From Nostoc indistinguendum CM1-VF10 (lineage in GTDB: Bacteria > Cyanobacteriota > Cyanobacteriia > Cyanobacteriales > Nostocaceae): 35,747 nt of DNA. The position numbers and the translations under genes were made by a program. The DNA lies in the NCBI GenBank assembly GCA_019359215.1, contig JAHHHS010000072.1, positions 1 through 35,747 of the forward strand. Direction: 5' to 3'. Below, in pieces: positions 8,737-17,644 of the stretch. The stretch's first letter is position 1, and each line of letters starts with the position of its first letter. The notes beneath the pieces are model-generated. The model was not told where the DNA came from. It was given only the letters and a program-made list of their open reading frames with translations, and did no database searches.

Positions 8737-9090
8737 GTCTTTGATGAGCCTTGGGGCAAGCGGGAGCAAGTCAAAAGCGAAGTCACAATAAAATTTAGCG
8801 GCGAACTGCCAACAGCTACACCAGCAGCGAACAAAAAAGTGGAAATCGAGTTAACTGATTAGAACGGTATAGTCTTCACTGCTCAAGTTAATGCAAAAAG
8901 CTGGCGTAAGGCTGAGACTAATGCCTCGGAATTTGCAGACTGGGCTGGGGCCGTTTCGGGCAAGCTTGGTCAACGAACAGAAAACGGTTTTGAGATCGTT
9001 GACGCCGGAATTCAGCTTTTCGAGAAAAAAGCAAAGGAAGTCAAACCAGATGTGGGCGCTACTGTAGCTGAAGCTGGCGCTTCTTCATAG
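8737..9090 (+). pseudogene. FinO-like plasmid protein, start lost and internal TAG
   Basis: The frame gives VTIKFSGELPTATPAANKKV, EIELTD, a TAG at 8860-8862, then NGIVFTAQVNAKSWRKAETN, FADWAGAVSGKLGQRTENGF and EIVDAGIQLFEKKAKE before the stop at 9088-9090. The pattern (KSWRKA, then WxxAVSGKLG, then GFEIVxxGIQxFEKK) resembles small cyanobacterial proteins usually annotated as fertility-inhibition FinO-like. That name rests on my memory of the family. No ATG or GTG with a ribosome site lies at the 5' end, and a TGA stands just upstream. With the internal stop this is a decayed gene, consistent with plasmid ancestry. Confidence 0.6.
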
Positions 9091-9118
9091 ACAGATTTTC
9101 TTGGCGATCTCGGTTTTC

Positions 9119-9140
9119 TTTAAAAGCGATCGCTTTTAAA
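9119..9140. repeat. 22-bp perfect palindrome centred on a HIP1 octamer
   Basis: The two halves, TTTAAAAGCGA and TCGCTTTTAAA, make a perfect 22-bp palindrome whose centre is GCGATCGC (9126-9133). It lies between the FinO-like pseudogene stop and the recombinase start, 55 bases before the latter. It could serve as a hairpin terminator, an operator, or simply an extended HIP1 site. Confidence 0.7.
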
Positions 9141-9195
9141 CATGGGAGAATGAAAACGACACAATTCATGTTTTGTCGCGTTAATCTCTGCGTTT

Positions 9196-10086
9196 ATGTC
9201 CCCAGTTGCCCTTGTCCATACCGAAGAACGCAAACAACTAGCCAAGTTAGCCCCGGTTGATGCCCAAGCTAAGTTGATGGAGATGTGGTTGTATGGGAAA
9301 TCTCAACGCTCTCAGGAAGCTTATCGTCTATACATCACCAAGTTTTTGGCGTTTGTAGCCAAACCGATTCCCAAAATTACCTTGGAAGACCTCTACGATT
9401 TCGCCGGGCATTTGGATGGGTTGGGTTTGGCACAAGTTACCCAAAAAACTTACCTCTCATCTGTCAAGTCGCTGCTATCGTTTGCTCATAAAATCGGCAT
9501 GACTCCTGTGAATGTCGGTGCAGCCATGAGTTTGAATAAAACACCTGACACTTTAAATGAGCGGTTGTTGACTGAATCAGAGGTGGCACGGTTAATTGGG
9601 AGGGAGCCGAATCTGCGTAATCGGGGGATTTTGCAGTTATTATACGCTGCTGGGTTGAGGGTCAGTGAATTGTGCGCCCTCAAGTGGAAGAATTTAGCGC
9701 CACGGGGTGACAGTGGGCAGGTGACGGTGTTGGGTAAAGGGAGTAAAACGCGCTCAGTGTTGTTGCCCAAGTTGGTTTGGGATAATTTAATGCAGTTGCG
9801 GGAGAATGCTGCTGATAGTGACCCGGTGTTTTGTAGTCGCAAGGGCAAGGGACATCTCGACCGCAAGACTATTAACAAAATCATAGCGGCGGCGGCGAAA
9901 CGGGCGGGGTTGGATGCTAAGGTGTCACCCCACTGGCTGCGTCATGCTCATGCTACGCATTCCCTAGAACGCGGGGCGAATATTGGGTTGGTGCAGCAGA
10001 CTTTGGGCCACGCTAATGTTTCCACTACCAGCCGCTATTTGCACGCTAGACCCAGTGATAGCAGTTCTATGTATCTGCCGTTTTAG
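9196..10086 (+). CDS. Tyrosine recombinase (XerC/D-like integrase, 296 aa)
   Basis: This is a complete site-specific recombinase. The N-terminal SAM-like DNA-binding region spans about residues 20-110 (SQRSQEAYRLYITKFLAFV). The catalytic domain follows with Arg155 (AAGLRVSELCALKW), Lys181 (VTVLGKGSKTRSVLL), His246 and Arg249 (SPHWLRHAHATHSLERG), His272 (TLGHANVSTTSRYLH) and the nucleophile Tyr281. All residues needed for strand cleavage are present. Length is normal for phage-like or plasmid-resolving recombinases of cyanobacteria. Codon use is somewhat more GC-rich than the neighbouring genes, a possible sign of separate acquisition. Its target is unknown. Plausible roles are plasmid dimer resolution or mobility of the surrounding island. 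Confidence 0.93.
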   Translation: MSPVALVHTEERKQLAKLAPVDAQAKLMEMWLYGKSQRSQEAYRLYITKFLAFVAKPIPKITLEDLYDFAGHLDGLGLAQVTQKTYLSSVKSLLSFAHKIGMTPVNVGAAMSLNKTPDTLNERLLTESEVARLIGREPNLRNRGILQLLYAAGLRVSELCALKWKNLAPRGDSGQVTVLGKGSKTRSVLLPKLVWDNLMQLRENAADSDPVFCSRKGKGHLDRKTINKIIAAAAKRAGLDAKVSPHWLRHAHATHSLERGANIGLVQQTLGHANVSTTSRYLHARPSDSSSMYLPF

Positions 10087-10250
10087 AGGTAGTGTTGGGG
10101 AAATAGCAACTAAACTCTAGAATTTACCACATTATTTTACCTGTGATAAGACTTTGCTACTCTAAAATAGCTTTGAAAATTTAAGATACAAAAAGATCAG
10201 TAAGTTGCTTTAGGTATCACCGTGCCAAAAAAATGTTTTTTGTACGCTTA

Positions 10251-12905
10251 TCAAAGCCAGTTACCAACTAAAACGTAAGGTGCCCAGTAGCCAGGACGAC
10301 TGTAATTGGGATAATCTTTTAACAACTTTGCTTGGGCACGACGCAAGGCTTCAGCCTTTGTCACCTTAGTTTTAACTAACTCACGATAAAATTCACCAAT
10401 TAAGATAGCAGTAGATTTATCACTGATATGCCACAGTGAAGCTAAGGTACTACGGGCGCCAGCTTTCACGGATGCTCCTGCTAGCCCTAGCGTAGCGCGA
10501 TTGTCACCAACAGCAGTTTGGCAAGCACTTAACACCAGCATTTCCAAGGCTTCTGAGCGAGTTTGATCCCGACGGCGCAGCAGGCTATCAAATTGCGTAA
10601 CGTTGATCGGGCCATCAGCAGCAAGTATAAAAGTATTTTCAGCACGGGAGCTAAATTGACCGTGAGTTGCCAGATGTAACACATTAAATGGTACAGCATT
10701 CACCTTACTCTCTAGGTTTTTGCTGTTGAAGTCTCGATCTAGTAACTGGGTGGTAGACGCGATCGCTTGGGAAATAGAATTGAATTCTGATTTAATTTCT
10801 GGTAACGGTGGAAATTGCTGTTGAAAGTCTTGTGGTGGTTGTACTAACCCGGCAGCTAGTACGTTGAGTTTTGTTTGTGTCAAGGGGTTGGGTGCAATTA
10901 ACTGGAGTCCCAAACTGAGTGCTACAGCATATTTTTCTACCAGATATTGCTGACCGTCATACAACACAGCCATTGGCACGTTTCGCAATATTCCATCCAG
11001 TACAAATACAAGGGTTTTGACTCCACTTTCTTGTAAATCTGACTCAATTTCTTTGATTAACCACCCATAGACTTCCTGTGACAGCGCTTGCACTTCCTCA
11101 GTTCTGTCAGGTTCTAAAAGATACTCTCTGAGTTTTATTATAATACCTTCTACTTCTTTCTGTGACTTGTTTACTGTATAATTACGCAGTGGCTGGTTAG
11201 GAATTTTGACAATCACTTGGAGTTGAGAAGGCAGAATAATTGGATAAATGATTGCGGCTGTGGGATTATCTTTATCTACCACTGTGTCAAGCAAAACAGT
11301 TTTGGCATTAATGCAAGCTTCCCGGAAAAAATTGTCTAATTCGGCCAGTTGCAGTGCTTCAATCCTCTGTCTAGCTTTGTCTAGGGTTAGTTCGCTCGGA
11401 TGAGTTTGCTGGAACTGCAACAATAATTCTACGGACTCTCGATATACAGGTTCGACACTTTCTTTAAAGGAAAACTGGACATCTCGATTCACAACCACTA
11501 AGTCACTACGGAGAGTCTGCAACTCACTGACAGCTGTATCATAGGCGGCAATAGCGTTTTTAATCTCTCCCTGCTGTTTTAACAAGCGTCCCAACTGCCA
11601 ATGCCAACGATAAGCAATATCTGGGGCGTTGATTGTTTGGGCTATAATCAGTGCCTGTTGAGTGAGATTCTGGGCAATTGACCATTGTTTAGTTTGCTCG
11701 TATACACTGCCCAGAGTCCCAAGGGCAAAGCTCTCGGCTCGCTTATCTGCCAAATCTTGAGCTTGTTGCAAGGCGAGCGCGCAGATTTGAGCGATCACTT
11801 GGGGTGTAGTTCCGAATTTCATCAAGCTTTGAGCTAAATTAATCTGGGCATAGATAGTTGTCACAGAAGCAGGTAGTTGTGCCACTTGAGTTTGGATTTG
11901 CGGCAATAGTGTCTGCACGGCGGCTGTTTGTCCCGTGTTCACTAGTAAGTTCAACTGATTAACTTGAGCCTGAACTTTACTAATCGGGTTAGGAGCGATC
12001 GCAGCAGCTTGCTGATAGAACTCTATTGCCCCTTTAAAATCTTGCTGTCCTTGTGCCGTGTTGCCTAAACTGAACAAAGCAGCGCTCACATCCTGGGAAG
12101 AATCCAATTCTTGAGCAATTGACAAACTTTGCTGTAATACCCGACGGGATTGATCCAAATCTCCCGCTAATTGTAGAGCATCCCCGAAAGACCGTAATTC
12201 TACTGCTTTACTGACTGAATTAGGTTTTGATTGTAACTCCTGCTGCAATTGAGTCAAGATTGTCAAACCCCGACGGTAAAATCCCAAAACTTGCCATGCT
12301 TGTGCTTGATTGATGCGATCGCGCATAATGCCATTTTGATCGCCTAATTGCTTGTAGCTCACTTCCGCACGTTGCCAGGTATTGAGTGCCTGTTCAGCTT
12401 GTCCCAAGTCTAGTTGAATGCTACCTTGAATATCCAGAATTGCAGCCAGAACCTGAAGATTTTGGGCATTGGAGGATTCTTCGACCAACTTCAAGCTATC
12501 TGTAATTGCCTGTTGCGCTTGTGTCAAATTACCTAGTTTTTGATATGCTAATGCCAAATTACTTAATGCCACAGCTTGCCGCAATTCATTGCCTTGGCTA
12601 CCATAATTTTTAACTGCTTGTTGCAAAACTTTAACCGCTTCTGCAAACTGTCCTGCCTCATATAGCACTTTCCCCTGTTGCAGCAAGTCTTGTGTTTGTG
12701 CAGTAGGATTTTGGATTGACACTCCAAGAGTTGCAATATGTTGTGTCTCTACAGTTGCAGCAACAGGAAAAGTAATAACGCACAAAAAAGCTGTCACCAG
12801 AACCAAGAGAATGAAAACAGGTAAGTCATGTCTTTTTAACGGACGAATGAACCATCTGTTGCACATTCGTTGCCACTGATTGTTTTTATAACTCTTGGGT
12901 TTCAT
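10251..12905 (-). CDS. TPR-CHAT protein, caspase-like, exported or membrane-anchored (884 aa)
   Basis: A hydrophobic segment near residues 29-50 (FILLVLVTAFLCVITFPVAA) acts as signal peptide or anchor, so the body should lie outside the cytoplasm. Residues about 65-470 are TPR-like helical repeats (for example LLQQGKVLYEAGQFAEAVKV, ALSNLALAYQKLGNLTQAQQ). Residues about 560-884 form a CHAT domain with the His-Cys dyad intact: His748 in LHLATHGQF and Cys795 in LVLSACQTA, followed by GLAGASVKAGARSTLASLWH. CHAT domains are relatives of caspases, and several act as proteases. The gene starts 30 bp after the stop of the large exoprotein gene, on the same strand, so they are probably one operon. That pairing suggests action on the exoprotein or the envelope, but no substrate can be read from the sequence. 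Confidence 0.9.
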   Translation of the reverse strand: MKPKSYKNNQWQRMCNRWFIRPLKRHDLPVFILLVLVTAFLCVITFPVAATVETQHIATLGVSIQNPTAQTQDLLQQGKVLYEAGQFAEAVKVLQQAVKNYGSQGNELRQAVALSNLALAYQKLGNLTQAQQAITDSLKLVEESSNAQNLQVLAAILDIQGSIQLDLGQAEQALNTWQRAEVSYKQLGDQNGIMRDRINQAQAWQVLGFYRRGLTILTQLQQELQSKPNSVSKAVELRSFGDALQLAGDLDQSRRVLQQSLSIAQELDSSQDVSAALFSLGNTAQGQQDFKGAIEFYQQAAAIAPNPISKVQAQVNQLNLLVNTGQTAAVQTLLPQIQTQVAQLPASVTTIYAQINLAQSLMKFGTTPQVIAQICALALQQAQDLADKRAESFALGTLGSVYEQTKQWSIAQNLTQQALIIAQTINAPDIAYRWHWQLGRLLKQQGEIKNAIAAYDTAVSELQTLRSDLVVVNRDVQFSFKESVEPVYRESVELLLQFQQTHPSELTLDKARQRIEALQLAELDNFFREACINAKTVLLDTVVDKDNPTAAIIYPIILPSQLQVIVKIPNQPLRNYTVNKSQKEVEGIIIKLREYLLEPDRTEEVQALSQEVYGWLIKEIESDLQESGVKTLVFVLDGILRNVPMAVLYDGQQYLVEKYAVALSLGLQLIAPNPLTQTKLNVLAAGLVQPPQDFQQQFPPLPEIKSEFNSISQAIASTTQLLDRDFNSKNLESKVNAVPFNVLHLATHGQFSSRAENTFILAADGPINVTQFDSLLRRRDQTRSEALEMLVLSACQTAVGDNRATLGLAGASVKAGARSTLASLWHISDKSTAILIGEFYRELVKTKVTKAEALRRAQAKLLKDYPNYSRPGYWAPYVLVGNWL

Positions 12906-12935
12906 AGGAATTCCTCCCCCGATTGGAGTAACGAA

Positions 12936-15900
12936 TTATTGACTACAGGACATGGCAGAGGGAATAGAAGAACTTTGTGGATATTGAGCCACAAGAATAA
13001 CATCACCCTTAGCATCAACAATCCATCCTTGAGCCTCCACAATGCGATCGGTAGATTTGGTCATAGTTGCAGTAGATAATTTATCCGTGATGGCTGTTGC
13101 TTGTGGGGGCAAATCTACCCAACCAGTAATCACTGCTCGTCCCCGCAACGGTTCGTTGGGGCTTTGGGGTAATCCACCGCGTCCGGTAGCGATAAAACTA
13201 CTAGCGTTTTGTCCTCTTGTGGGAGTGCAACCTTGGGCAATTTGTTGGGATGCATCCACGAGATTAGAGGGTAGTTGAATTAAGCCGCGACTAGGGTCAG
13301 TATCCGGAGTGTTTATAGTTACCTGACCGTTTAAAGTAGGATTTTGTTGCGAAATAGCTGTAATATCGTTTGTTTGTAGCCTTTGTGGATTTAAATTCTC
13401 TGTTCCTAAACGCCGTACTAAGTCTTCTCGACTACGCGGTTGGATGTTAAAGATGCTTCTGGCATTAATTTCGACCTTGCCACCAGAGCCTGTGAAAGCG
13501 TTAGCGCTAATGTCAGTATTTTCGTTGGCTCCAGCAACAATGAAACCATTTGGTGCATTAATAGTGATGTTACCGCCATTGCCTCCTTGCTGTGTTGTCC
13601 CCGCAGTCGCAGAGATGAGACTCCCACGGCGCAGCAGCAGTATATCCCTGACTTGTAACGTAATGTTGCCACCATCACCTGATGCTGATTCTGCAATCAA
13701 TTTTCCTTGGTTGTCTAAGCGGATGAAAGGGGAAACTATTTCAATATCACCAGCACTGCCTGTACTTTCAGAGCGGACAAACAAGCCACTAGCAGCACCA
13801 AGATTGCTTACTATGTCAGGAAATTGAGCAATCCGGTTATTAAAACTAGTATCAATGCCGTCAACAATTACTCGCTCACTAGCTTGGACTGTAATTTTAC
13901 CTGCACTTCCATTGCTTGAGGTGGTGGTGGTGAGTTGCCCTCCATTGAATGCTTCAAAAATATTTGCATTCAACATAATATCACCACCCTTACTATCATT
14001 TCTAGTGCGTGCATCTAACAAAGCGCCGTTTGAAATGCGAAAGATATTGGTCTTGACAGTGATATCGCCACCTTTGCCAATGGAATCAGAATCGGTAAAT
14101 GTAAATAAAGCACTAGAAAATCCGCTTTCTTGACTAGTTCCAGAAACAGTTACCACATCTTTTGCATTGATGCGAATATTCCCTGCATTCCCCTGTCCAC
14201 GAGTTGAAGCATTAATTTCAGCACCATCTTGTAATGAGAAGAAACTAGGATTGATGGTAATGTTACCCCCATTACCAATTGCCCCCCTATCTACCGCGCT
14301 GATAATCCCACTGGGAAAACCGTTTTTCCTACCAGCAATATTAACACCACTAGTCACTTTAATATTGACATTCCCCGCATCCCCCTGTCCTGCTGGTTGG
14401 GTAGCAGATGCTTCACGGATATAGGTTAGCAGTTGAGCGCCATCAGTCAGTGAGAGTGAAGCAGCATTGATAATGTCGATATTGCCACCCTTACCCACAC
14501 CCCCTGCTTCTACTGTGCTGAGGATTGCAGCATTACCAGCAAGGAAAATAGCATCTTTTGCACGCACTATTACATTTCCTGCATTTCCCTGTCCAGAGGT
14601 TGAGGTATTAAGCTGACCCCTATCTCGCAATGACAATGAACCAGAATCGATAGTAATGTTACCACCCTTGCCAATTGTGCCCGTACTTACCACGCTGCGA
14701 ATCGCACTGAGAAAACCGTTTTTCTCCCCAGCAATATCAACAGCGCCATTCACTTTAATATTGACATTCCCTGCATCTCCTTGTCCTGCTGGTTGGGTAG
14801 CAGATGATTCAGTAGTAGAAGCCTGGAGTTGAGCGCCATCAGTTAGTGAGAGTGAAGCGGCATTGATATCGATATCGCCACCCTTACCTACACCTCCTGC
14901 TTCGACTGCGCTCAAGATGCTACCATTTGCAAGGGAAACAGCATCTTTTGCATTCACTGTTACATTCCCCCCATTTCCCTGTCCAAGAGTTGAGGCAGAA
15001 ATTCGAGACCCATCTCGTAATGAGAAGAATCTAGAATCAATGGTAATGTTACCTCCATTACCAATTGCACCCGTATTTACCACACTGTAAATCCCACTGG
15101 GAAAATCGTTTTTCTCCCCAGCAATATCAACAGCATCTATTCCCTGAAGATTGATATCACCTGCATCCCCCACTCCAGAAGTATAGGTTAGCAGTTGAGC
15201 GCTATCAGTCAGTGAGAGTGAAGCAGCATTGATGTCGATATTGCCAGCTTTACCCACACCTCCTGAATTCACTGTAGTGAAGATGGCAGTCTCGAAACCT
15301 GTCAGGGAAACAGCATCTTTTGCACGCACTGTTACATTCCCCCCATTCCCGTTTCCAAAGGTTGAGGTATTAAGTTGAGCGCCATCAGTTAGTGAAAGGA
15401 AACGAGCATTGATATCGATATTGCCACCCTTACCTACACCTTCTGCTGCCACCGTACTGAAAATGTTAACTTTACCTGCAAGAGAGACAAAATCTGATGC
15501 ACGCACTATTATATTGCCCCCATTTCCCTGTCCAAATGTTGAGGCACTAAGTTGAGCCCCGTCTCGTAATGAGAATGAACCAGAATCGATGGTAATGTTA
15601 CCCCCATTACCCTGTCCAAATGTTGAGGCACTAAGTCGAGCCCCGTCTCGTAATGAGAATGAACCAGAATCGATGGTAATGTTACCCCCATTACCTACTG
15701 TTCCTTTACCCAGAAAGCTGCCAATCCCACTGAAAAAACCGTTTTTCTCCCCAGCAATATCAACAGCGCCAGTGACTTTGACATTAACATTACCTGCATC
15801 CCCTCTTCTTGCTGGCTGGGTATCAGATGCTTCAGTAATGGTTTGCAGTTGAGCGCCATCAGTGAGTGACAGAGTTGCTGCATTGATGTTGATATTACTT

Positions 15901-17135
15901 CCCTTACCCACACCTTCTGCTCCCACGTTACTGAAGATGACGGCACCTGCAAGGGAAACGGCATCTTTTGCAGTCACTGTCGCATTCCCCGCATTCCCCT
16001 GTCCAAAAGTTGAGGCACTAAGTTGAGCGCCGTCTTGTAATGAGAATGATCCAGAATCGATGGTAATATTACCTCCATTGCCTTTTGATCCCAAGCGCAC
16101 TAAATTGTTAATTGTGCTCCCAGAACCTGCAATTTTGATTTCCCCCGTAGCTTTGAGGATAATATCCCCGGCAACACTTTCAGGTGTACCCAAACCTACC
16201 CCGATACCAGCAGAAAGGAGACTTCCTCCTAATATCTCTAAATTACGGGCATTGATAGCAATATTACCGCTACCAGCCCCAGTCACAAATACACCCGCTT
16301 GATTGTTAAGTGATACCGAAGCACGAGTCACATTCTCAGGAAATTTCAAGCTGAGATTATCGCCATTAAAAAAAATATTGACATTTCCAGATGCCGCTAA
16401 CCCCCCTAATTCAACTCTCCCACCATAAGCATTTAACTTGCCGCCATCCATGCTGACATTACCGCCCACTAGGAGCAAACTTTTACCATCTCCTACTCGT
16501 AAACCAAATGCATTAAAACCTGCGGGGTCTATTCCTGCTGGTGCAATTGACCTGTTTTCAATTCTGCCAGCCTGAAGTTGATTGAATAGCAAAGCGGAAG
16601 GATTAACTGTTAGTAATGGGGAAGGAGTCTGAGGATTAGTTGCACTAAATTCCAACCCATTGCCAAATACAAATGAATTTGCCGTACTCGCTACAAACGA
16701 ACCCGCCACATCCAGTCGTGCATTCTTCCTAAATAAAATGCCATTGGGATTGAGAACAAACAAATTTGCGCCACCATCCACCCCCAGTGTGCCGAGAATA
16801 TTCGAGATATTACTTCCCGTCACCCGTGTAAGAATATTTTTAATTCCCGTGGGATTAGCAAAATAAACTTGCTGGGATTCTCCGACATTGAATTCACGAA
16901 AACTATGGAACAGGTTAGCACCGAGAGTTGCTCCGCCATCAATGCGGTCAGCAGCACTACCTTTTATATTGACATTGGGAGTGATTTTTGAAGAGTTATT
17001 ACCCAATGTTCCATCAGGGGTAATCTGGGCTAAAGCGTGATTTTCACAACAAAATATGACATGAACAAGCACTCCAATAATATTAAAAACTCCTAATAAA
17101 CCTAAGAGCCAATTCCTATTTCCACAGATTGCCAT
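12936..17135 (-). CDS. FHA-like TPS exoprotein (1399 aa)
   Basis: This is the second and larger TpsA-type exoprotein. The signal segment lies near residues 9-36 (LLGLLGVFNIIGVLVHVIFC, then ALAQ). The FHA secretion domain follows (GGATLGANLFHSFREFNVGE; GANLFVLNPNGILFRKNARL). From about residue 270 to 1200 come many beta-helix repeats, in two alternating types, built on GNGGNITIDSGSFSLRDGAQ and GGVGKGGNIDINAASLSLTD. Type two is joined by GAVDIAGEKNGF segments. The C-terminal tail (GRGGLPQSPNEPLRG; EAQGWIVDAKGDVILVAQ; SSIPSAMSCSQ) closely copies that of the first exoprotein. The repeats contain a recent 84-bp duplication (15526-15693). The next gene is the TPR-CHAT protein. No TpsB pore is in the window, so secretion depends on one encoded elsewhere. 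Confidence 0.9.
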   Translation of the reverse strand: MAICGNRNWLLGLLGVFNIIGVLVHVIFCCENHALAQITPDGTLGNNSSKITPNVNIKGSAADRIDGGATLGANLFHSFREFNVGESQQVYFANPTGIKNILTRVTGSNISNILGTLGVDGGANLFVLNPNGILFRKNARLDVAGSFVASTANSFVFGNGLEFSATNPQTPSPLLTVNPSALLFNQLQAGRIENRSIAPAGIDPAGFNAFGLRVGDGKSLLLVGGNVSMDGGKLNAYGGRVELGGLAASGNVNIFFNGDNLSLKFPENVTRASVSLNNQAGVFVTGAGSGNIAINARNLEILGGSLLSAGIGVGLGTPESVAGDIILKATGEIKIAGSGSTINNLVRLGSKGNGGNITIDSGSFSLQDGAQLSASTFGQGNAGNATVTAKDAVSLAGAVIFSNVGAEGVGKGSNININAATLSLTDGAQLQTITEASDTQPARRGDAGNVNVKVTGAVDIAGEKNGFFSGIGSFLGKGTVGNGGNITIDSGSFSLRDGARLSASTFGQGNGGNITIDSGSFSLRDGAQLSASTFGQGNGGNIIVRASDFVSLAGKVNIFSTVAAEGVGKGGNIDINARFLSLTDGAQLNTSTFGNGNGGNVTVRAKDAVSLTGFETAIFTTVNSGGVGKAGNIDINAASLSLTDSAQLLTYTSGVGDAGDINLQGIDAVDIAGEKNDFPSGIYSVVNTGAIGNGGNITIDSRFFSLRDGSRISASTLGQGNGGNVTVNAKDAVSLANGSILSAVEAGGVGKGGDIDINAASLSLTDGAQLQASTTESSATQPAGQGDAGNVNIKVNGAVDIAGEKNGFLSAIRSVVSTGTIGKGGNITIDSGSLSLRDRGQLNTSTSGQGNAGNVIVRAKDAIFLAGNAAILSTVEAGGVGKGGNIDIINAASLSLTDGAQLLTYIREASATQPAGQGDAGNVNIKVTSGVNIAGRKNGFPSGIISAVDRGAIGNGGNITINPSFFSLQDGAEINASTRGQGNAGNIRINAKDVVTVSGTSQESGFSSALFTFTDSDSIGKGGDITVKTNIFRISNGALLDARTRNDSKGGDIMLNANIFEAFNGGQLTTTTSSNGSAGKITVQASERVIVDGIDTSFNNRIAQFPDIVSNLGAASGLFVRSESTGSAGDIEIVSPFIRLDNQGKLIAESASGDGGNITLQVRDILLLRRGSLISATAGTTQQGGNGGNITINAPNGFIVAGANENTDISANAFTGSGGKVEINARSIFNIQPRSREDLVRRLGTENLNPQRLQTNDITAISQQNPTLNGQVTINTPDTDPSRGLIQLPSNLVDASQQIAQGCTPTRGQNASSFIATGRGGLPQSPNEPLRGRAVITGWVDLPPQATAITDKLSTATMTKSTDRIVEAQGWIVDAKGDVILVAQYPQSSSIPSAMSCSQ
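15526..15693. repeat. 84-bp tandem duplication inside the large exoprotein gene
   Basis: Bases 15526-15609 and 15610-15693 are identical except for one position (GTTGAG versus GTCGAG). The unit is exactly 28 codons, one beta-helix repeat, so the frame is kept. Other repeats in the gene have diverged much further, which marks this copy as very recent. Confidence 0.93.
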
Positions 17136-17393
17136 ATTATAACCAGCCCCGCCTGCTCATTTCTTACCTGTGAATATGCAATCAATTTATTGATAAATTT
17201 TTCTACAATTAATTTCAGCAAATATTTGAACTAGATGAGAGTAAAGTTCTTAAAACTTAAAATACTGAGTAACATATATTTTGTTAGTTCCACCAGCGAC
17301 TTTTCGGCAAGTTCTAAGGCTCCCTGAGTCAGATTAGTTTATTTATTACAAAAATATGGAATGGCTTTATGTAAATTCTTGGGGTTTGCCCGA

Positions 17394-17463
17394 ATTCAAT
17401 CAACGACTGTCCAAATTCAATCAACAACTGCCCCAATTCAATCAACGACTGCCCCAATTCAAT
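17394..17463. repeat. 21-bp tandem repeat, three full copies plus a partial copy
   Basis: Units at 17394-17414, 17415-17435 and 17436-17456 follow the consensus ATTCAATCAACGACTGCCCC+A, and a 7-base partial copy ends at 17463. The period is a multiple of seven, as in other Nostoc intergenic heptamer-based repeats. It lies in the gene-free stretch 17136-17644 between the HlyD gene and the large exoprotein gene. The rest of that stretch holds the exoprotein promoter region (AT-rich, near 17140-17300) and a dispersed repeat. Confidence 0.88.
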
Positions 17464-17501
17464 ATAGGAATTTAGCAAACTTGCTTTTATTAAACACAAA
17501 A

Positions 17502-17581
17502 GCGATGGCTTTGCCAACGCCTGCCGTAGGATGCCCGTTCGCGTAGCGTCTCCTTTAGGAGAAGGGCTGTAGGGCGAACGC
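17502..17581. repeat. Composite short dispersed repeat
   Basis: GCGATGGCTTTGCCAACGCC, then GATGCCCGTTCGCGTAGCG, then TCTCCTTTAGGAGA (a small hairpin) and GGGCGAACGC follow one another. These modules are familiar Nostocales intergenic repeats, and similar pieces occur at 21480-21640. The segment is just downstream of the HlyD gene and could end its transcript. Confidence 0.65.
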
Positions 17582-17644
17582 AAGAATTGAACTGATACAA
17601 AACGTAGACGCTGCATCGGTGAGGGAGTCTCCCAAAAGAAAAAG

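Noticed and set aside
10222..10245. Bidirectional terminator between recombinase and CHAT genes
   Set aside because: The only stem is an A-run against a T-run (CAAAAAA with TTTTTTG) without GC pairs, too weak to list as a terminator.
13440..16866. Many plus-strand frames opposite the large exoprotein gene
   Set aside because: They mirror the repeat periodicity of the exoprotein codons; the repeats keep all frames open. None has a start signal or a recognisable domain.
3093..17135. Possible CRISPR-like array from the many spaced repeats
   Set aside because: The repeats encode in-frame beta-helix turns in two long genes, vary in length and sequence, and have no constant repeat with unique spacers.
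17329..17616. A minus-strand frame with heptapeptide repeats (IELGQSL)
   Set aside because: It is the translation of the 21-bp tandem repeat plus dispersed repeats; both ends fall in non-coding repeat modules.
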